39,384 bases of DNA, taken from assembly GCA_030053925.1 (NCBI GenBank), contig JASGCX010000034.1, positions 1-39,384 on the forward strand. The letters run 5' to 3'. The notes under the pieces are model-generated. The model was given only the letters and a program-made list of their open reading frames with translations. It searched no databases and was not told the origin of the DNA. The number at the start of each line of letters is the position of its first letter. Positions within the stretch are counted from its first letter, which is position 1. The position numbers and the translations under genes were made by a program. This DNA comes from Flavobacterium sp. (GTDB lineage: Bacteria; Bacteroidota; Bacteroidia; Chitinophagales; Chitinophagaceae). Below, piece after piece: positions 6,852 through 15,849 of the stretch.

Positions 6852-9701
6852 TTACCTAATAAGTACCGATGTGCCATTTAAGTTTACAACTTTCTTAGTA
6901 TCAGTATCGGTATAGGCTAAGTACCAAACGTATGTACCCGATGGCTGCAAAATACCATTAATTCTTCCGTCCCATTTTTTCTGCCAATCTGTTGTTTCAA
7001 ATACCACATTGCCCATGCGATTAAATACCTTAAACTGCAAATTTTCGGTTTTGTAAGCATTCAATGGGCCTAAATAATCGTTCAGCCCATCATTATTTGG
7101 CGTAAAGCCTGTAGGTACAGCTATATAGCAAGATTTTAGCACCGCCACATCGTGGCTTGTAGTGCTAGTGCAGCCAATATTGTTAGCCACAATTAAGCGA
7201 ATAGTGTATTTGCGTTGGGTAACATTGGTTGGTATTGGGTAGCTAATGTTTGCAGGGTTCTGCAAGGCACTGCGTACACCGTTACCAAAATCCCATGCGT
7301 AGCTTACTATTTTACCAGTACTTGTATTTAAAATCAACCAAGGTTCGTTAGGGCAAATATATTCAGGTACTTCAAAAATGGCTTTTACTGTGTCAAACGT
7401 AAGTGCAATAGGTGTGGTATAAACATCCCAGCAAGCACCATTATTTACCGTTAGTTGTACTGTAAAATTGCCGGCATTTGGAAATACCAACAAAGGATTT
7501 TGCAATTCCGAGGTTCTACCATCGCTTATTTTCCAATCCCATTTGTTCACGCCGTTGTTGCCGTTGTGCATAAATTGAATATTATCATTATTGCAACCAA
7601 GTGTGTTATTGTAGGTAAACTGTGCATTTACAGTATCTGAAGTTGCAAACGTCTTGTTACCACCTGCCAAACTCTCTACACCACAATCGTTAATTAACAC
7701 ATTGCCATCGCTGCCTCTTTTTAGGTAAATGGCAAACGAACCTACTGTATAAACAGGTTGCGAAAAATTAACGGTTATGCTATTTGTTAAACTAGCATTG
7801 TTACAATTACCCGCTGCACTTACAATGTTAATAGCCGATGTGCCAATAATATTAAAATCGCTACCATCTGCTGCAATAGAACTGCAATCTATTGGCCCAC
7901 TGAAGTACAATACCAATTGCTGTGGCTTACATGCTGCTTTAGAAACGCTGTCTAAAATAGCTGGTAAATTGGCTTTTACAGTAACTGTTTTAGTCAGCGT
8001 ATCGGTACAGCCAAGTGCATTGGCTACTACTAAACGTATAGCATATTGAAGTTGCTGCGCAGAAGTAGGGTAGGCGTAAGGCAATGGATTTTTAAGCGTG
8101 CTGCTTGTACCATTGCCAAAATCCCAATTGTAGCTTGTGATATTGCCTGTACTTGTATTGGTAATAGACCAGCCATTTGTTGGGCAAATGCTTGCAGGGA
8201 TGCTAAATATGGCTTTAACGGTATCAAATTTTTGTACCAATACTTCTGTGTACGAGTTGGTACATACACCATTACTTACAGTAAGTTTTATAGTAGTAGT
8301 GTTAGAATTAGGCAAAATAATATCTGCATTTTGTTGGGTACTACTACTGCCATTGCTAAAGTTCCAAAGCCAGCTATTAGTGCCGTTATTACCATTGTGT
8401 TTAAAGTGTACGGTATTGTTTACACATCCGCTATCTATTTTGTAGGTAAATTTAGCCGATACCGTATCGATGGTTGTAAATGTGAGCATTGAGCCAATAG
8501 GTGTTTCTTTGCTACAATTGTTTACAATAGTATTGCCATCTACACCTTTTTTAAGGCTTATGGTAAATAAACCAGCGGTATTAATTGATTGGGCAAGGCT
8601 TACAACAATAGTATTGGTAAGCCCATTTGCATTACAGTTGCCCACAGCTTTTGCAATACTTACTAATGCAGGGCCACTTATGGCAAAATCGCTACCATCG
8701 GCAGCAATAGAACTACAACGTACAAAATCGTTTAGCTTTATAGTAATATCTTTTGGTGCGCAAGCGGCTTTACTTAAGCTATCCATTGTGGCAGGTACAC
8801 CAGAAACTACCACAAAACCAATAGTATCGCCTACAGCTATACCATTATCGCAAATGTCTAGTATAGTATTGCCATCAACACCATTTTGGGCGGTAATATA
8901 AGCGTAGCCGGGCGGCAAAGGAGTGTTTAAAGTTAGCACTATAGAATCCATATTAAAACCCGATGTACAATTTACGCCCACTGCATTACTAATGCTTACC
9001 GAGGCATTGCTAATGCTAAAGTCGCTACCATTTGCAGTAAGACTTATACATTTCATTGCCTTGTTTAGCTTAATACCTACCGTTTGCCCTGTACATAACA
9101 CTGTAGCTCCAGAAAATTTAGGTGTTACCGTATCGGTAATGCTAGCAGTACCTCCACCAAATGATAACTGATAGCCTTTTTGAGACGATGAGTAATTACT
9201 TACCAAAAGCAAGTAATCGTGCCCTTGGGTAAGTGTAGGCATTGAGCTGATGTTAGATGTTGAAGGTCCTGCACAATTATTAGCGTTGCTACCAGTTGCA
9301 TTGGCGCCAGTTAGTGGACCATTGCTGCTCCAGTTGCACGATACAAACATGGTAGCATCGGTATATACATCTGAGGGGTTTTTACCTGTTACATCAAATA
9401 TTTGCCAGTCATAATCGTCACTACTACTTATAGGCTGAATAAGAAAGCCCAGTGTACCAGTTTTAAAACAGGTAAACTTGTACCAATAGGGCGTTACATC
9501 TGTATAGCCGCCACTAGCACCACAGGGTGGTACTGGTACAGATGCCCCAGTACAATTAGGTACTGTACTTTGATTAAAAACCGTTGCACCACACACAGGA
9601 AAAGCAGTGTTAGGCTTTTGACCAAGCACTGTACAGCCATTTTGTGCGTACACACTGCCGCAAAGCAACAGTAAAAACAGGGTTTGTAGATATTTTATCA
9701 T
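6852..9701 (-). CDS. Secreted PKD-repeat protein with type IX gliding-motility sorting domain (CHU_C)
   Basis: This large cell-surface or secreted protein (949 residues) is probably adhesin-like. A Sec signal peptide is clear when starting at the ATG at 9701: MIKYLQTLFLLLLCGSVYAQ. The body has three copies of a ~100-residue Cys-containing module with the core ADGSDF or ANGSDF followed by GxDGNxxxxxC. These are interspersed with two pairs of PKD-like modules carrying WDFGNG or similar. The order is R1-R2-PKD-PKD-R3-PKD-PKD. The last ~90 residues, starting at VPTGFTPNNDGLNDY, are the gliding motility-associated C-terminal domain used for type IX export. Its ligand is unknown. It converges with bshB1, and no T9SS core gene lies nearby. 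An alternative start 42 bp upstream would spoil the signal peptide. Confidence 0.88.
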   Translation of the reverse strand: MIKYLQTLFLLLLCGSVYAQNGCTVLGQKPNTAFPVCGATVFNQSTVPNCTGASVPVPPCGASGGYTDVTPYWYKFTCFKTGTLGFLIQPISSSDDYDWQIFDVTGKNPSDVYTDATMFVSCNWSSNGPLTGANATGSNANNCAGPSTSNISSMPTLTQGHDYLLLVSNYSSSQKGYQLSFGGGTASITDTVTPKFSGATVLCTGQTVGIKLNKAMKCISLTANGSDFSISNASVSISNAVGVNCTSGFNMDSIVLTLNTPLPPGYAYITAQNGVDGNTILDICDNGIAVGDTIGFVVVSGVPATMDSLSKAACAPKDITIKLNDFVRCSSIAADGSDFAISGPALVSIAKAVGNCNANGLTNTIVVSLAQSINTAGLFTISLKKGVDGNTIVNNCSKETPIGSMLTFTTIDTVSAKFTYKIDSGCVNNTVHFKHNGNNGTNSWLWNFSNGSSSTQQNADIILPNSNTTTIKLTVSNGVCTNSYTEVLVQKFDTVKAIFSIPASICPTNGWSITNTSTGNITSYNWDFGNGTSSTLKNPLPYAYPTSAQQLQYAIRLVVANALGCTDTLTKTVTVKANLPAILDSVSKAACKPQQLVLYFSGPIDCSSIAADGSDFNIIGTSAINIVSAAGNCNNASLTNSITVNFSQPVYTVGSFAIYLKRGSDGNVLINDCGVESLAGGNKTFATSDTVNAQFTYNNTLGCNNDNIQFMHNGNNGVNKWDWKISDGRTSELQNPLLVFPNAGNFTVQLTVNNGACWDVYTTPIALTFDTVKAIFEVPEYICPNEPWLILNTSTGKIVSYAWDFGNGVRSALQNPANISYPIPTNVTQRKYTIRLIVANNIGCTSTTSHDVAVLKSCYIAVPTGFTPNNDGLNDYLGPLNAYKTENLQFKVFNRMGNVVFETTDWQKKWDGRINGILQPSGTYVWYLAYTDTDTKKVVNLNGTSVLIR

Positions 9702-10448
9702 AATATTAGCATCAAAAATAACCAAACAATACTTATTTTGCATACTTAATATTTTAGTGATAGTAAAATGTAGAAAATTAACGCAAATGTTGGTGATAGA
9801 TTATTATTGTAATGGCGAGGCATGAAAACATAAAACATGAAATATAAATTATGTTTAACATTATCTTCATCTCCAATATCGGCGTGAGATTTTTTATTTA
9901 TGTTACCAACCAAATACTTGCACAAATGTAAGTGAATAGATATATTACTTGGATGAAAATTATAACCCTTTGTTGAATATTTGGGCAATACAAGCATTAA
10001 GCGCAACCATTTGTAACATTAAATTAAACAATGGAAAAGGTGTGAATTATCAATAATTTCTTGAAAAGCTGTTGCAGATATTTTGACTAAAATGACGCAT
10101 TAATTGAATTTCATAGACTGTTTAGGACTAAAATTTGATGTCGTTTCTAATGAGACTACCTAATGAAGATGCTACTGAATTGCAAATATTTTAGATTGAA
10201 GTCAACCAATTAATAACAAACTTAAATGGTTATATAAGTGTTAGCAGAGGACAGAAAAGCCAAATTATTAACAATTTCAAAATGTTTTTGTAAGGTATTC
10301 CTCAACCAGAAAAAGTTTCAACCACTACAACGTATTGAGCGCAAGGCTGTGCCTAGGCCGCCTACTATACATAATTTAGTATTACAATGTAAATAATATC
10401 TAATTATATTTGATGACAGATGCAGAAGTTAAAAGTTGTTTATACAAT
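9702..10448. other. 747-bp stretch without a convincing gene
   Basis: The stretch is very AT-rich. Next to the secreted-protein gene, TATTTTTG reads on the minus strand at 9720-9713, an exact -7 match but only 11 nt before the ATG. An 86-codon minus-strand frame at 9746-10006 has no recognisable motif or coding character. Around 10138-10337 the plus strand shows a short coding-like reading interrupted by two in-frame stops, possibly a gene remnant. A GC-richer patch lies at 10335-10370. I see no RNA gene. Confidence 0.5.
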
Positions 10449-10901
10449 CTAATTTATACTATATTGAGCAGAAGATAGTAGATTTTTGACATCTATTAAA
10501 GGAAAAATCTCATTTTGTAATACAGAACCACGAAGTTTTTCAAATAAAATACCTCTTAATGTTCCTGAAATGATATTAAATAAGTTTAAAACTATAGCGT
10601 CAGGTATTTGATAACCTCCATTTGATTTTTGAACTATTGTATCAAATGGAAGAAATGTAAATTTCATCAATACCTTTATTTCTGCTAGATAATCATCTAA
10701 TTCTAGATTTTTTAATTTTACAGTTGTTTCAATAGCTATTTCATTTGATTCTTCTAAAATTTTTATATTAAACTGAGATTCATATTCAATAGCTTTGTTT
10801 TTGATTAACCCAAAATTTTCTATATCATAAATAGCAAATTTCAATGTGCTTAAAGCCGATATACGCATTTGAAATTTTATATCTAAAGGCTTATTTTCCA
10901 T
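10449..10901 (-). CDS. SecB-like chaperone, probable TAC-module chaperone
   Basis: This 150-residue protein aligns by eye with the SecB fold. A beta-rich middle (FNIKILEE, IAIETTVKLKN, LAEIKVLMKFTF) is followed by a helix and the SecB C-terminal pattern: LRGILFEKLRG at 115-125 and then FPLIDVKNLL at 133-142. This corresponds to the E. coli region with RGTFP and L-x-PVNF. SecB is a tetrameric holdase; SecB-like proteins encoded next to toxin-antitoxin pairs protect the antitoxin from degradation. Gene order here, toxin then antitoxin then chaperone, matches the mycobacterial HigBA-SecB arrangement. It is separated from the antitoxin gene by 112 bp containing a hairpin. Sequence similarity to classical SecB is low, so the fold call is inference. 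A plain DUF1795-like or unknown protein remains possible. Confidence 0.6.
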   Translation of the reverse strand: MENKPLDIKFQMRISALSTLKFAIYDIENFGLIKNKAIEYESQFNIKILEESNEIAIETTVKLKNLELDDYLAEIKVLMKFTFLPFDTIVQKSNGGYQIPDAIVLNLFNIISGTLRGILFEKLRGSVLQNEIFPLIDVKNLLSSAQYSIN

Positions 10902-10921
10902 AATTATATAGTTTCATATTG

Positions 10922-10957
10922 TGCATCAACAACATCTAACATTGATGCGTTTTTTTG
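10922..10957 (+). terminator. Hairpin with T-tract upstream of the chaperone gene, opposite strand
   Basis: GCATCAA at 10923-10929 pairs with TTGATGC at 10942-10948 and is followed on the plus strand by G and eight T. On the plus strand this is a terminator-like element with no gene upstream. On the minus strand it is a hairpin about 20 nt before the chaperone ATG, with the T-tract becoming an A-tract in front of it. It may end antisense transcription or affect chaperone translation. Confidence 0.4.
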
Positions 10958-11013
10958 ATTGTAAGAGAATTTAAAATTTTGATTATTTACTACAAAAACA
11001 TTCAATGGTATAG

Positions 11014-11340
11014 TTATATGGAATTGTTTTTTTCATCAAGTTTGTGTAGATATTCAGTTTCGTTTTTCAAGTAAATTTTAACATCAAACTTTGTAGAAAA
11101 GGCATTTTCAAATTTGTTTATGAATGATGTGTTTATCTTTTTTATTCCCGACATCAACTGACTGATGTAAGATTCTGAATAGTTTAATTTTAATGCCAAT
11201 TCTTTGTTAGAAATTTTTTTGTAATCAAGAAATCTGTCAATTTCTTTCATGAATCTTAGGCTTACTAAAGATTCGTCTAATTTAGTTCTGTTGTTATTGG
11301 CATAAGATTGAATCGAAAATTTGTTAACAATTTCACTCAT
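11014..11340 (-). CDS. XRE-family (HTH_3) antitoxin
   Basis: This 108-residue protein has a classical lambda-repressor-like helix-turn-helix at about residues 43-65: ISNKELALKLNYSESYISQL, followed by MSGIKK. It is the likely DNA-binding antitoxin and autorepressor of the operon. Its ATG overlaps the TGA of the upstream toxin gene in an ATGA arrangement, implying translational coupling. The ~27-residue tail after the HTH domain (from about residue 82, with FDVKIYL and TEYLHKL) is a candidate chaperone-addiction segment, by analogy with HigA1 of mycobacterial TAC systems; that is inference. The reverse order (toxin first) is the HigBA type. Confidence 0.75.
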   Translation of the reverse strand: MSEIVNKFSIQSYANNNRTKLDESLVSLRFMKEIDRFLDYKKISNKELALKLNYSESYISQLMSGIKKINTSFINKFENAFSTKFDVKIYLKNETEYLHKLDEKNNSI

Positions 11341-11723
11341 GATAGTATTTTTTGGATTTGTATAATTTTAATAGTTTCGATTGTTGCAGTTAACTTTTTC
11401 GTATTTTCTTGGGATTCTTTTTTACCATATCTGCTTATGTATAATTCTCTGTAGCCATTATTGGTTGTTTGCAAAGTGTAAAAGCGATGCTGATCTACTT
11501 TTATTGCATATATTTTTCCGTTATTACAATCTGCTTCCAAATTATATTGTGTTTTATTTTCTGAATTTACCTTAATCGCTTCTATTACTAGGACGAACTT
11601 GTGTATCGTTTTTTTATCTCGATTTATTTCAGTAAATTTTTTTGTTAAATCAGAATTGCTAAGATTCAGAAAAACTCGAAATTTATTTTCAACACATTGG
11701 TATATTAGATAAAAGTTTTCCAA
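11337..11723 (-). CDS. RelE/HigB-like toxin (start codon TTG)
   Basis: This 128-residue protein ends in a pattern typical of the RelE/HigB ribosome-dependent RNase fold: NGKIYAIKVDQHRFYTLQ, a strand (ELYISRYGKK), and a final Lys-rich helix. R80 and K101-K102 are candidates for the basic catalytic and RNA-binding residues. The N-terminal ~50 residues are divergent. The frame contains no ATG at all. The best start is the TTG at 11723, preceded in frame only by weaker codons and a stop at about 11747. The stop overlaps the antitoxin ATG by 4 bp. The assignment depends mostly on gene order and the C-terminal half. Confidence 0.6.
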   Translation of the reverse strand: MENFYLIYQCVENKFRVFLNLSNSDLTKKFTEINRDKKTIHKFVLVIEAIKVNSENKTQYNLEADCNNGKIYAIKVDQHRFYTLQTTNNGYRELYISRYGKKESQENTKKLTATIETIKIIQIQKILS

Positions 11724-11742
11724 TATTTTGTTGTTTAAATAG

Positions 11743-11773
11743 CAAATTTAGGATAATCTGAGATTAAAACAAT
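11743..11773 (-). promoter_or_regulatory. Promoter of the toxin-antitoxin-chaperone operon
   Basis: On the minus strand TAAATTTG (11750-11743) is an exact TAnnTTTG -7 box. ATTG (11773-11770) stands at a 19-bp spacer as the -33 element. The predicted start, near 11737, gives a leader of only about 13 nt before the toxin TTG. Confidence 0.55.
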
Positions 11774-12077
11774 GCTAGAATAAAAAAAACTTAAGCAATA
11801 GGTTAATTTAAAAAAGGGGTGTGACTGCTTATTTTTTACGTATATTAATAAAAAATCTAGGTGTTTGTTTTCATTTTCTATTTGGGATATTTATTAATAA
11901 AATATAAATTTAATAAACAATTTTACCCTTTCTTTTTTATACGCTATTACCTTAAAATCAAATAGTTACAAAATAAACACTGCAAAATGGTTATAAATAG
12001 CTGAAAAAAACATCTTGAGGTTGCTAACTAGTTGTCCACAGCATAATTGTTAATCCATGTTTTTACTGGTAAAAACG

Positions 12078-12085
12078 TATGTTCG
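12078..12085 (+). promoter_or_regulatory. -7-like element of smc (TATGTTCG)
   Basis: It matches the TAnnTTTG consensus at 7 of 8 positions and is followed by CA. It sits 24 nt before the smc ATG, the same distance as the -7 box of the first gene in the window. No clear -33 element. Confidence 0.35.
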
Positions 12086-12109
12086 CAGATACTAAAATGG
12101 GTTAGTGTT

Positions 12110-15100
12110 ATGCGATTAAAGAGTTTAGAAATCAAGGGCTTCAAGAGTTTTGCTGACAAAACCGTAGTAAGTTTTGACGAAGGCATTACTGGTATTATTG
12201 GGCCTAATGGTTGTGGCAAAAGTAATATTATTGACAGTATTCGCTGGGTAATTGGCGAGCAAAAAATTAGTGCATTACGCAGTGAGAATCAGGGTGCTTT
12301 GGTGTTTAATGGTTCTAAAACACGTAGTGCTAGTGGTTTGGCCGAAGTGAGTTTAACTTTTGAAAACACCCGTAACTTATTACCCACCGAATTTAGTACC
12401 GTAACCGTAACTAGAAAGTTTTATAAAAATGGCGATAGTGAGTATCGCTTAAACGATGTAAGCTGTCGTTTAAAAGACATTCACAACCTATTTTTAGATA
12501 CTGGTATTAGCACCGATAGCTACGCTATTATTGAGCTTGGTATGGTAGATGATATAATACGTGACAAGGAAAATAGCCGTAGAAGAATGTTAGAGCAAGC
12601 AGCCGGCATTACCATTTACAAAACACGTAAAAAAGAAGCCAAAAGTAAGCTAGATGCAACAGAGCAAGATTTAGCACGTATTGAAGACTTATTATTTGAA
12701 ATTAACAATCAGTTAAAAACGCTTGAAAATCAGGCGAAAAAGGCCGAGAAATATTTTGAGCTGAAGAAAGAATACAAAGACATAGCCGTAGAACTAGCGA
12801 AAGCGGCTTTGGAAGGTTTTAACATTACGTACAAATACCTAAACGAGCAGCAAGAAAATGAAACCAACAAAAAAATGCGTTTGGATGCTGAAATTGCTAC
12901 AGAAGAAGCAGCAATAGAGCAAGAAAAAGTAGGCTTTATAGAAAAAGAAAAAGCCTTGCACAGCATGCAGGTTGAGTTTAACGAATTGCAGCAAAACCTA
13001 CGTACCAAAGAGAATGAGAAGAATTTGGCTTCACAAAAATTACATTACCTAAAAGAAAAAGAAACCAACTTAAAAGACTTTTTGCAAAAAGCTGAAGGGC
13101 AGTTAAAAAACTTAGGCGATAGCATTCAGTACACACAAATTCAAGTAGGTGAAGAAAGTAACCAACTACAAGAATTGCAGTACAAAGTTGCCAATGCCAA
13201 ACAAGATATTGACGATAAAAGACAGGTATTTGATGACAAACGTGTAGGCTTAGATGGCTTGCGTAATCGGTACCAAAGCATACAGCGCAATCAGTTTGAC
13301 GCAGAGAAAAAAGTTGCGGTTGCAGATACATCTATCAACAATATTCAACGCTCCTCTGCACAGTTAATTGAGGAGCAACAAAACCGTCAGTACCAGTTAA
13401 AGCAATTAGAAAACGAAGCGTTAGAAAAAGAAGAATTGCTGGCACAAAAGCGTATTGATTTGCAAGTATTAAATGAGCAACACGAAACAGCAAAACAGCG
13501 TATTTTAGCTACACAACAAGAGTTAGAAGTATTGCGCAATCAACTAGCCGAAGACAATCGTAAGCTTGATAGCAAACGTAATGAATACGCCTTGTTGAAG
13601 AGTTTAATTGACTCGATGGAAGGCTATCCTGAAAGTATTAAATTTTTGCACAAAAACCCAAATTGGAACCACAGCGCACCCATTTTATCAGATATTATTT
13701 ATGTAAATGAAGCCTACAGAACGGCTGTAGAAAATGTACTAGAACCATACCTTAATTACTATGTGGTAAACAACTTAGCAGAAGGTATGCAAGCGGTGCA
13801 TTTGCTTGATGATAATAAAAAAGGTAAGGCCAATTTCTTCTTGTTAGACCAATTAAAAGGTAAAGAATTAAGCAATATTCCTCAGCCTTCAAATACCATC
13901 AAAGCCCTTGAAGTAATAGAGGTTGATGAGGCATACCAAACCCTTGCCGTGTATTTGTTACAGAACGTGTACATCGCTGAAAATGAACACGCATTTACCA
14001 ATAGCAATGGCGTAACAATTTTAGAGAAAACAGGCAGATTTGTAAAAGGTAAATACACATTAACCGGTGGTAGCGTTGGCTTATTTGAAGGTAAAAAAAT
14101 AGGACGTGCTAAAAACTTAGAAAAGCTGAACGATGAAATTATTATGCTAGATGCGGTGGTACAATCGCTAAAAGCAGAAATACAAACTACGCACAACCGA
14201 GTAATTGGTTATAGTGGTCAGCTACAAGAAAAAGCCATTAAGCAAACAGAAATTGAGGTGAATCAATTAACCAATCAGGTGTTTGCAGCCAAAAATAAAA
14301 TTGAAAATATACAAGCGCAGCAGGCTGCTACTACACAGCGTTTGGAAGACTTTCAACTGCGCCTTGAAGACGAGCAAGAAGCTATTGCCAATACAAGAGA
14401 AACCTTGCAAAGTTTAAACGAACAATTGCTACAAACCAATGAGCAATTGAAATTGGTAGAGCAAGATTATAAATTGGCCGAGCAAGATTATCAACAAGTA
14501 TCGGCACAATACAACGAGAATAATTTACAGTTAACTCGTCAGCAAAGTAAAATAACGGCATTGCAACAAGAGCTTGCGTTTAAGCAAAAACAATTAAACG
14601 ATTTGCACCAACAAATTGATAGCAACACGGCACAATTAGCTGAAGCTGCTACCAATATTGAAGATGGCGAAAATGCGTTGCAAAACAGCCACGAAGCATT
14701 GTTGATTTTGCTACGCAAAAAAGAAGAAGAAGATAAAAAATTAAATGAGGCTGACCAAGCATTTTACAACCTGCGTAATGCGCTACAAACCAAAGAAAGC
14801 GAGCTACGCAGCAAGGTTAAAAGCAAAGAACAGTTGGATAGTTTAATTAATGAACTAAAAGACAAGCTGAACGAACTGAAATTGCAACTTGCCGGTATGA
14901 AGGAGCGCTTGCATGTAGAGTTTAAAATAGATTTAGACAAAATTTTAGACGAAGCAAGAACTACCGACACGCCTTTAGAAGAATTACAAGCTGCTAGCGA
15001 CCGTATGCGTAAGCGCATGGATAATATGGGCGAAGTAAACCCCACAGCCATAGAAGCTTACACCGAAATGAAGAAGCGTTACGACTTTATTTTAGAGCAG

Positions 15101-15631
15101 AAAAACGACTTGGTAAATGCAAAAGATAGCTTGCTACAAACCATTCAAGAGGTTGAAGCAACAGCCAACCAACAGTTTTTAGATACCTTCAATAAAGTGC
15201 GTGACAATTTCCAAAAAGTGTTTAAAGCCTTGTTTACCGAAGAAGATACAGCCGACATGATTTTGGTAAATCCAGAAAACTTAGCCGAAACAGGTATTGA
15301 GATTATTGCCAAGCCAAAAGGTAAGCGACCATCATCAATTACACAGTTAAGTGGCGGCGAAAAAACCTTAACTGCAACGGCTTTACTATTTGCCATTTAC
15401 TTAATTAAGCCAGCACCATTCTGTATTTTAGACGAGGTAGATGCGCCGCTTGATGATGCCAACGTGGGCAAATTTACCCAAATGATTAAGAAATTTAGCG
15501 ACAACTCGCAGTTCATCATTGTAACCCACAACAAGCAAACCATGGGTGCTGTAGATGTAATTTATGGCGTAACCATGCAAGAACCAGGCGTAAGCAAACT
15601 AGTACCTGTTGACTTTAGAAGTTTAAATTAA
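12110..15631 (+). CDS. smc: Chromosome segregation protein SMC
   Basis: This is the structural maintenance of chromosomes ATPase (1173 residues), the core of condensin, which extrudes DNA loops and helps segregate chromosomes with ScpA and ScpB. Walker A is GPNGCGKSN at about 31-39. Two long coiled-coil arms flank a hinge at roughly 500-655, containing SAPILSDIIYVNEAYRTAVE. The ABC signature LSGGEKT is near 1080, followed by Walker B CILDEVDAPLDD near 1105. I chose the ATG at 12110, which gives the family N-terminus MRLKSLEIKGFKSFADKTV. The frame is open further upstream to a TTG at 12047, but that would include the promoter region. The gene is monocistronic and ends at a terminator. Confidence 0.97.
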   Translation: MRLKSLEIKGFKSFADKTVVSFDEGITGIIGPNGCGKSNIIDSIRWVIGEQKISALRSENQGALVFNGSKTRSASGLAEVSLTFENTRNLLPTEFSTVTVTRKFYKNGDSEYRLNDVSCRLKDIHNLFLDTGISTDSYAIIELGMVDDIIRDKENSRRRMLEQAAGITIYKTRKKEAKSKLDATEQDLARIEDLLFEINNQLKTLENQAKKAEKYFELKKEYKDIAVELAKAALEGFNITYKYLNEQQENETNKKMRLDAEIATEEAAIEQEKVGFIEKEKALHSMQVEFNELQQNLRTKENEKNLASQKLHYLKEKETNLKDFLQKAEGQLKNLGDSIQYTQIQVGEESNQLQELQYKVANAKQDIDDKRQVFDDKRVGLDGLRNRYQSIQRNQFDAEKKVAVADTSINNIQRSSAQLIEEQQNRQYQLKQLENEALEKEELLAQKRIDLQVLNEQHETAKQRILATQQELEVLRNQLAEDNRKLDSKRNEYALLKSLIDSMEGYPESIKFLHKNPNWNHSAPILSDIIYVNEAYRTAVENVLEPYLNYYVVNNLAEGMQAVHLLDDNKKGKANFFLLDQLKGKELSNIPQPSNTIKALEVIEVDEAYQTLAVYLLQNVYIAENEHAFTNSNGVTILEKTGRFVKGKYTLTGGSVGLFEGKKIGRAKNLEKLNDEIIMLDAVVQSLKAEIQTTHNRVIGYSGQLQEKAIKQTEIEVNQLTNQVFAAKNKIENIQAQQAATTQRLEDFQLRLEDEQEAIANTRETLQSLNEQLLQTNEQLKLVEQDYKLAEQDYQQVSAQYNENNLQLTRQQSKITALQQELAFKQKQLNDLHQQIDSNTAQLAEAATNIEDGENALQNSHEALLILLRKKEEEDKKLNEADQAFYNLRNALQTKESELRSKVKSKEQLDSLINELKDKLNELKLQLAGMKERLHVEFKIDLDKILDEARTTDTPLEELQAASDRMRKRMDNMGEVNPTAIEAYTEMKKRYDFILEQKNDLVNAKDSLLQTIQEVEATANQQFLDTFNKVRDNFQKVFKALFTEEDTADMILVNPENLAETGIEIIAKPKGKRPSSITQLSGGEKTLTATALLFAIYLIKPAPFCILDEVDAPLDDANVGKFTQMIKKFSDNSQFIIVTHNKQTMGAVDVIYGVTMQEPGVSKLVPVDFRSLN

Positions 15632-15647
15632 ACGGAACTATATTTTT

Positions 15648-15684
15648 AGGATTAGAAGCTTTGCATGTTTCTAATCCTTTTTTA
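15648..15684 (+). terminator. Intrinsic terminator after smc
   Basis: AGGATTAGAA pairs with TTCTAATCCT around an 11-nt loop and leads directly into a T-run (15678-15684), 17 nt after the stop codon. Confidence 0.85.
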
Positions 15685-15849
15685 TTGTTTGTTGGCTTTG
15701 TTAATGCTATTGAGCTTCAGTTGCGTTGCACACTGCGGCTGTTGTAGCTTTTTTCGGCTGTAGCGTTAAGTAACACGAACAAGCTAACTAAATGATTGCT
15801 TACTTTTACAGTTAGCATATTGATGTTAAACAACGGCTAATTTAATTTT

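Larger units (their letters stand above)
11724..12109. other. Divergent intergenic region between the TA operon and smc
   Basis: These 386 bp are extremely AT-rich. They hold the minus-strand TA promoter at the left end and a TATGTTCG -7-like box at 12078-12085 for smc at the right end. No other gene, RNA or operator palindrome is evident. Confidence 0.6.

Noticed and set aside
8046..8492. Long plus-strand frames inside the secreted PKD protein gene (also 7777-8049 and 8470-8901)
   Set aside because: They are antisense to a well-supported gene, with repeated patterns that merely mirror its internal duplications.
9746..10006. 86-codon minus-strand frame
   Set aside because: AT-rich chance frame with no recognisable motif and no promoter.
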